From: an uncultured Collinsella sp. | GTDB taxonomy: Bacteria; Actinomycetota; Coriobacteriia; Coriobacteriales; Coriobacteriaceae | DNA length: 9,018 bases | Direction: 5' to 3' | Assembly: GCA_900546085.1 (NCBI GenBank) | Contig: URBS01000095.1 | Location: 1-9,018, forward strand | In this document: positions 6,601-9,018 of the stretch, in pieces | How the letters are laid out: every line of letters begins with the position of its first letter | Position numbering within the stretch: the stretch's first letter is position 1 | The notes under the pieces: model-generated | Database searches by the model: none | Told to the model about the DNA's origin: nothing | The model's input: only the letters and a program-made list of their open reading frames with translations | Position numbers and translations under genes: made by a program

Positions 6601-6628
6601 CTATGGCGTTTAGAAAGGCTCATCAACC

Positions 6629-9018
6629 ATGAACGATTCTGCTATTAAGAGTTTCTGCACCTGGGCCCGTATGGAGCTCATCAAAGGCGTGGAGGCGCAG
6701 ATGGTGCGCTACGGTATCACCGAACCTGCACCTGTGCCCGCTGGGTCCGAGACCGTCAACAGTCTGCCCCTAAGTCCGGCTGAGGTTGAGCAGCGCGATG
6801 AACTGTTGCGCATGCAGGCAGAGGTGGGTCACGAGGTACTCCGCGATCGTGCGGCCTACACCTGGTTCAACCGCATCGTGGCCATTCGCTTTATGGATGC
6901 GCGCGGATGGCTTCCCAGCCGCATGCGTATGCTGAGTCGTGCGGACGGCAGCCATGGCAGCGAGGCCGTGGAGAACGCGCTGGACGTGGAGATAGCGACG
7001 GCCGATACCGATCGCATAACCGAGCTCAAGATGGCCGGCTTGGATGAACCGCTGTGGCGCTACCTGTTTATGGCTCAGTGCGAGGAGCTTGCCGATTGCC
7101 TGCCGGGCGTCTTTGAACGCGTGGGCGGAGCCATGGAGCTGCTGTTGCCCCAGGGCCTCATGATGACCGACGGCGTGGTGGGCAAGCTCAATGCCGTTCT
7201 CACTGACGAGGCCTGGCGCGAGGGCGTGACCGTTCTGGGCTGGATGTATCAGTATTACAATGCCGACGTTAAAGACGAGTTCTTTAAGTCCAAGCGCAAA
7301 GCAGCGGCGGCCGACATCGCACCTGCCACGCAGCTCTTCACCCCCGAGTGGATCGTGCGTTACATGGTCGAGAACTCGCTCGGCCGTCTGTGGATGCTCA
7401 ATAACCCTGGGAGTTCGCTGCGCGAGCGCATGGAATATTACATCGAGCCCGATGCTGAGCACGAGGACTTCATACGCATCTCGAGCCCCGAGGAGATAAC
7501 CCTCTGTGACCCCGCATGCGGCTCGGGCCATATCCTGGTCTATGCGTTTGAGCTGCTCTTCCATATGTACGAGGAGCGCGGCTATCGTGAGCGCGAAATT
7601 CCCGAGCTCATTCTTACTAAAAACCTCGCTGGCATGGAGATCGATCCCCGTGCAGCGCAGATCGCGGAACTGGCGCTTGCCATGTGCGCCCGCGAGCACG
7701 ATCGTCGCTTTTTCAAGCGCGCCGTGCGCGCCGACGTTACCGTGCTCTCGAGCATCCCGCTGGGAGAGGACGAGCTCCCGGGCAACAAGAAGCTCGCCGA
7801 GGAGCTGAGCCATTTGGGCGAGATCGGTTCGCTGCTCAATCCTTCAGAGGACGAGATCGACGAGCTCAAGGCTGCCGCCGCGAGTTGTTCCGATGACCTT
7901 TTTGCCGCTACGGCCAAAACTAAGCTCGAAAGCGCTGCCGCCATCTGCGAGAAGCTGTCCCGTCGTTTTACCTGCACCGTTGCGAATCCTCCGTATATGG
8001 GCAGTAGCAGCTTTAACCCCTTCATGAGCAAGTGGGTCAAGAAGAACTACCCCGACGTGAAGAGCGACCTGTTCTCTTCGTTCATCGTGCGTATTATGGA
8101 CTTTGCCGGCGAGCACGGCGAAATCGGAATGATGACTCCGTTTGTTTGGGTGTTTATCGGTAGCTACGAGAAGCTTCGAAATAGGCTTATCGATGACAAG
8201 ACCCTAACCACGCTCATTCAGCTCGAGTATTCTGGCTTTGCAGGGGCAACCGTGCCTATCTGCACATTTACCTATCACAATTCGCATATCGATGGCTATA
8301 AGGGCGGATACGTTCGTCTTGCCGATTTTACTGGCCCCACGGTTCAGGCTCCCAAGGCGCTGGAGGCCATCCAAAACTCCGACTGTGGTTGGTTCTACCG
8401 TCGCGACGCCGACACCTTCAAGCAGATCCCCAGCACCCCCATAGCCTACTGGGCCAGCGACGCTCTTGTTGAATCGTTCGCAAAAGGAAAGAGGCTCGAT
8501 GCCATTGCTACTCCGCGACAGGGTTTGGCGACGAGCGATAATGGCCGTTTTTTGAGGAAATGGTGGGAAGTGGTGCCTTCCAACACATCGCGAGATTGCG
8601 GCGGCAGGCCCGAGGCAAAGCAAAGTGGTTCCCGTTGGTTCCCGATTATTCGCGGCGGCTCCTATCGAAAGTGGTGGGGTGACTACGATGAGGTGGTTAA
8701 TTGGTTTGATGACGGTCGGGAGATGAAGGAAGCAATTCTGTCCAAGTATACCTATCTCTCTACACCTGATTTTGTGATCAAGAACCAGAACGACTATTTC
8801 AAGCCCGCAGTTTCCTGGTCTAAAATTTCTTCCAGCCTCGCCTCCTTTAGGTTTGCACCTCGAGGGATGCTTTTTGAGGTAGCTGGAGCATGTCTTTTTG
8901 CGGAACCGAACGAGCTTCGATACATCCAGGCTTTCTGCAACTGTTCCATTGCCGAAATTGATTTGGCGTTTATGTCGCCGACTCTAAACTTTGAGGTAGG
9001 CCAAATCGGTCAGTTACC
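6629..9018 (+). CDS. pglX: BREX adenine-specific DNA methyltransferase PglX (3' end outside window)
   Basis: N6-adenine methyltransferase that marks host DNA so BREX spares it. The frame from ATG 6629 is open for 796 codons to the window edge; full PglX is usually about 1200 residues. AAAGG at 6614-6618 lies 10 bases upstream. The start MNDSAIKSFCTWARMELIKGV is characteristic of BREX type 1 PglX. Next come AAYTWFNRIVAIRFMD (from about 75), LGWMYQYYNADVKDEFF, and TQLFTPEWIVRYMV (234-247). The SAM-binding motif DPACGSGH is at 294-301, and EIDPRAAQIAELAL follows. The catalytic NPPY is at 453-456, then GEIGMMTPFVWVF. From about residue 590 the sequence (for example WFPIIRGGSYRKWWGD and FAPRGMLFEVAG) should be target-recognition and specificity territory, and it is more AT-rich than the catalytic part. 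All methyltransferase key residues are present, so the enzyme appears active if the missing part is intact. Confidence 0.96.
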   Translation, partial: MNDSAIKSFCTWARMELIKGVEAQMVRYGITEPAPVPAGSETVNSLPLSPAEVEQRDELLRMQAEVGHEVLRDRAAYTWFNRIVAIRFMDARGWLPSRMRMLSRADGSHGSEAVENALDVEIATADTDRITELKMAGLDEPLWRYLFMAQCEELADCLPGVFERVGGAMELLLPQGLMMTDGVVGKLNAVLTDEAWREGVTVLGWMYQYYNADVKDEFFKSKRKAAAADIAPATQLFTPEWIVRYMVENSLGRLWMLNNPGSSLRERMEYYIEPDAEHEDFIRISSPEEITLCDPACGSGHILVYAFELLFHMYEERGYREREIPELILTKNLAGMEIDPRAAQIAELALAMCAREHDRRFFKRAVRADVTVLSSIPLGEDELPGNKKLAEELSHLGEIGSLLNPSEDEIDELKAAAASCSDDLFAATAKTKLESAAAICEKLSRRFTCTVANPPYMGSSSFNPFMSKWVKKNYPDVKSDLFSSFIVRIMDFAGEHGEIGMMTPFVWVFIGSYEKLRNRLIDDKTLTTLIQLEYSGFAGATVPICTFTYHNSHIDGYKGGYVRLADFTGPTVQAPKALEAIQNSDCGWFYRRDADTFKQIPSTPIAYWASDALVESFAKGKRLDAIATPRQGLATSDNGRFLRKWWEVVPSNTSRDCGGRPEAKQSGSRWFPIIRGGSYRKWWGDYDEVVNWFDDGREMKEAILSKYTYLSTPDFVIKNQNDYFKPAVSWSKISSSLASFRFAPRGMLFEVAGACLFAEPNELRYIQAFCNCSIAEIDLAFMSPTLNFEVGQIGQL

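Noticed and set aside
6770..7813. A 347-codon open frame on the minus strand inside pglX
   Set aside because: It is antisense to the conserved PglX catalytic region, including the DPACGSG motif, and has no family features. It is a shadow frame.
1..9018. CRISPR arrays, tRNA or rRNA genes, insertion sequences or attachment sites
   Set aside because: No regularly spaced repeats, tRNA-like folds, transposase motifs or terminal repeats were seen while reading the window.

Overview
This window looks like a chromosomal segment from a moderately GC-rich actinobacterium, most likely class Coriobacteriia (Collinsella-like). That assignment is inferred from codon usage and protein flavour; no search was run. 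It joins a housekeeping amino-acid gene to the front half of a type 1 BREX phage-defence operon.

Layout: (1) Bases 1-864, minus strand: most of serC (phosphoserine aminotransferase), running off the left edge, with a weak promoter before it. (2) Bases 996-1169, minus strand: a 57-residue protein whose N-terminus resembles Phd/YefM antitoxins. No toxin lies beside it, and a 7-bp inverted repeat sits just upstream. (3) Bases 1170-1476: a divergent intergenic region with a possible 32-34-residue hydrophobic peptide, a duplicated TTTGACAC-type element, a small inverted repeat beside a TATGAT box, and a strong hairpin. (4) Bases 1477-9018, plus strand: brxA, brxB, brxC and pglX. pglX is cut by the right edge; pglZ and brxL would be expected beyond it in a standard type 1 locus.

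How the genes work together: BREX marks host DNA by PglX adenine methylation and blocks replication of unmarked phage DNA. BrxA (DNA-binding), BrxB and the large ATPase BrxC act with PglX and PglZ. brxA and brxB are one base apart. brxC has its own strong Shine-Dalgarno sequence. A perfect 11-bp stem hairpin separates brxC from pglX.

The standout observation is a run of ten G residues (1502-1511) at the very start of brxA. The best ribosome-binding site in the region (GGAG at 1465-1468, 8 nt before a GTG at 1477) opens a frame that encodes a plausible BrxA N-terminus and then enters the G run. With ten Gs this frame shifts and stops at 1540-1542. With nine or twelve Gs it would join the brxA frame exactly. 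This is the expected architecture of an ON/OFF phase-variable switch at the first gene of the operon, drawn here in the OFF state. A homopolymer sequencing error is the main alternative. Other points are a low-GC block across late brxB and early brxC, and a composition drop in the probable target-recognition part of pglX.
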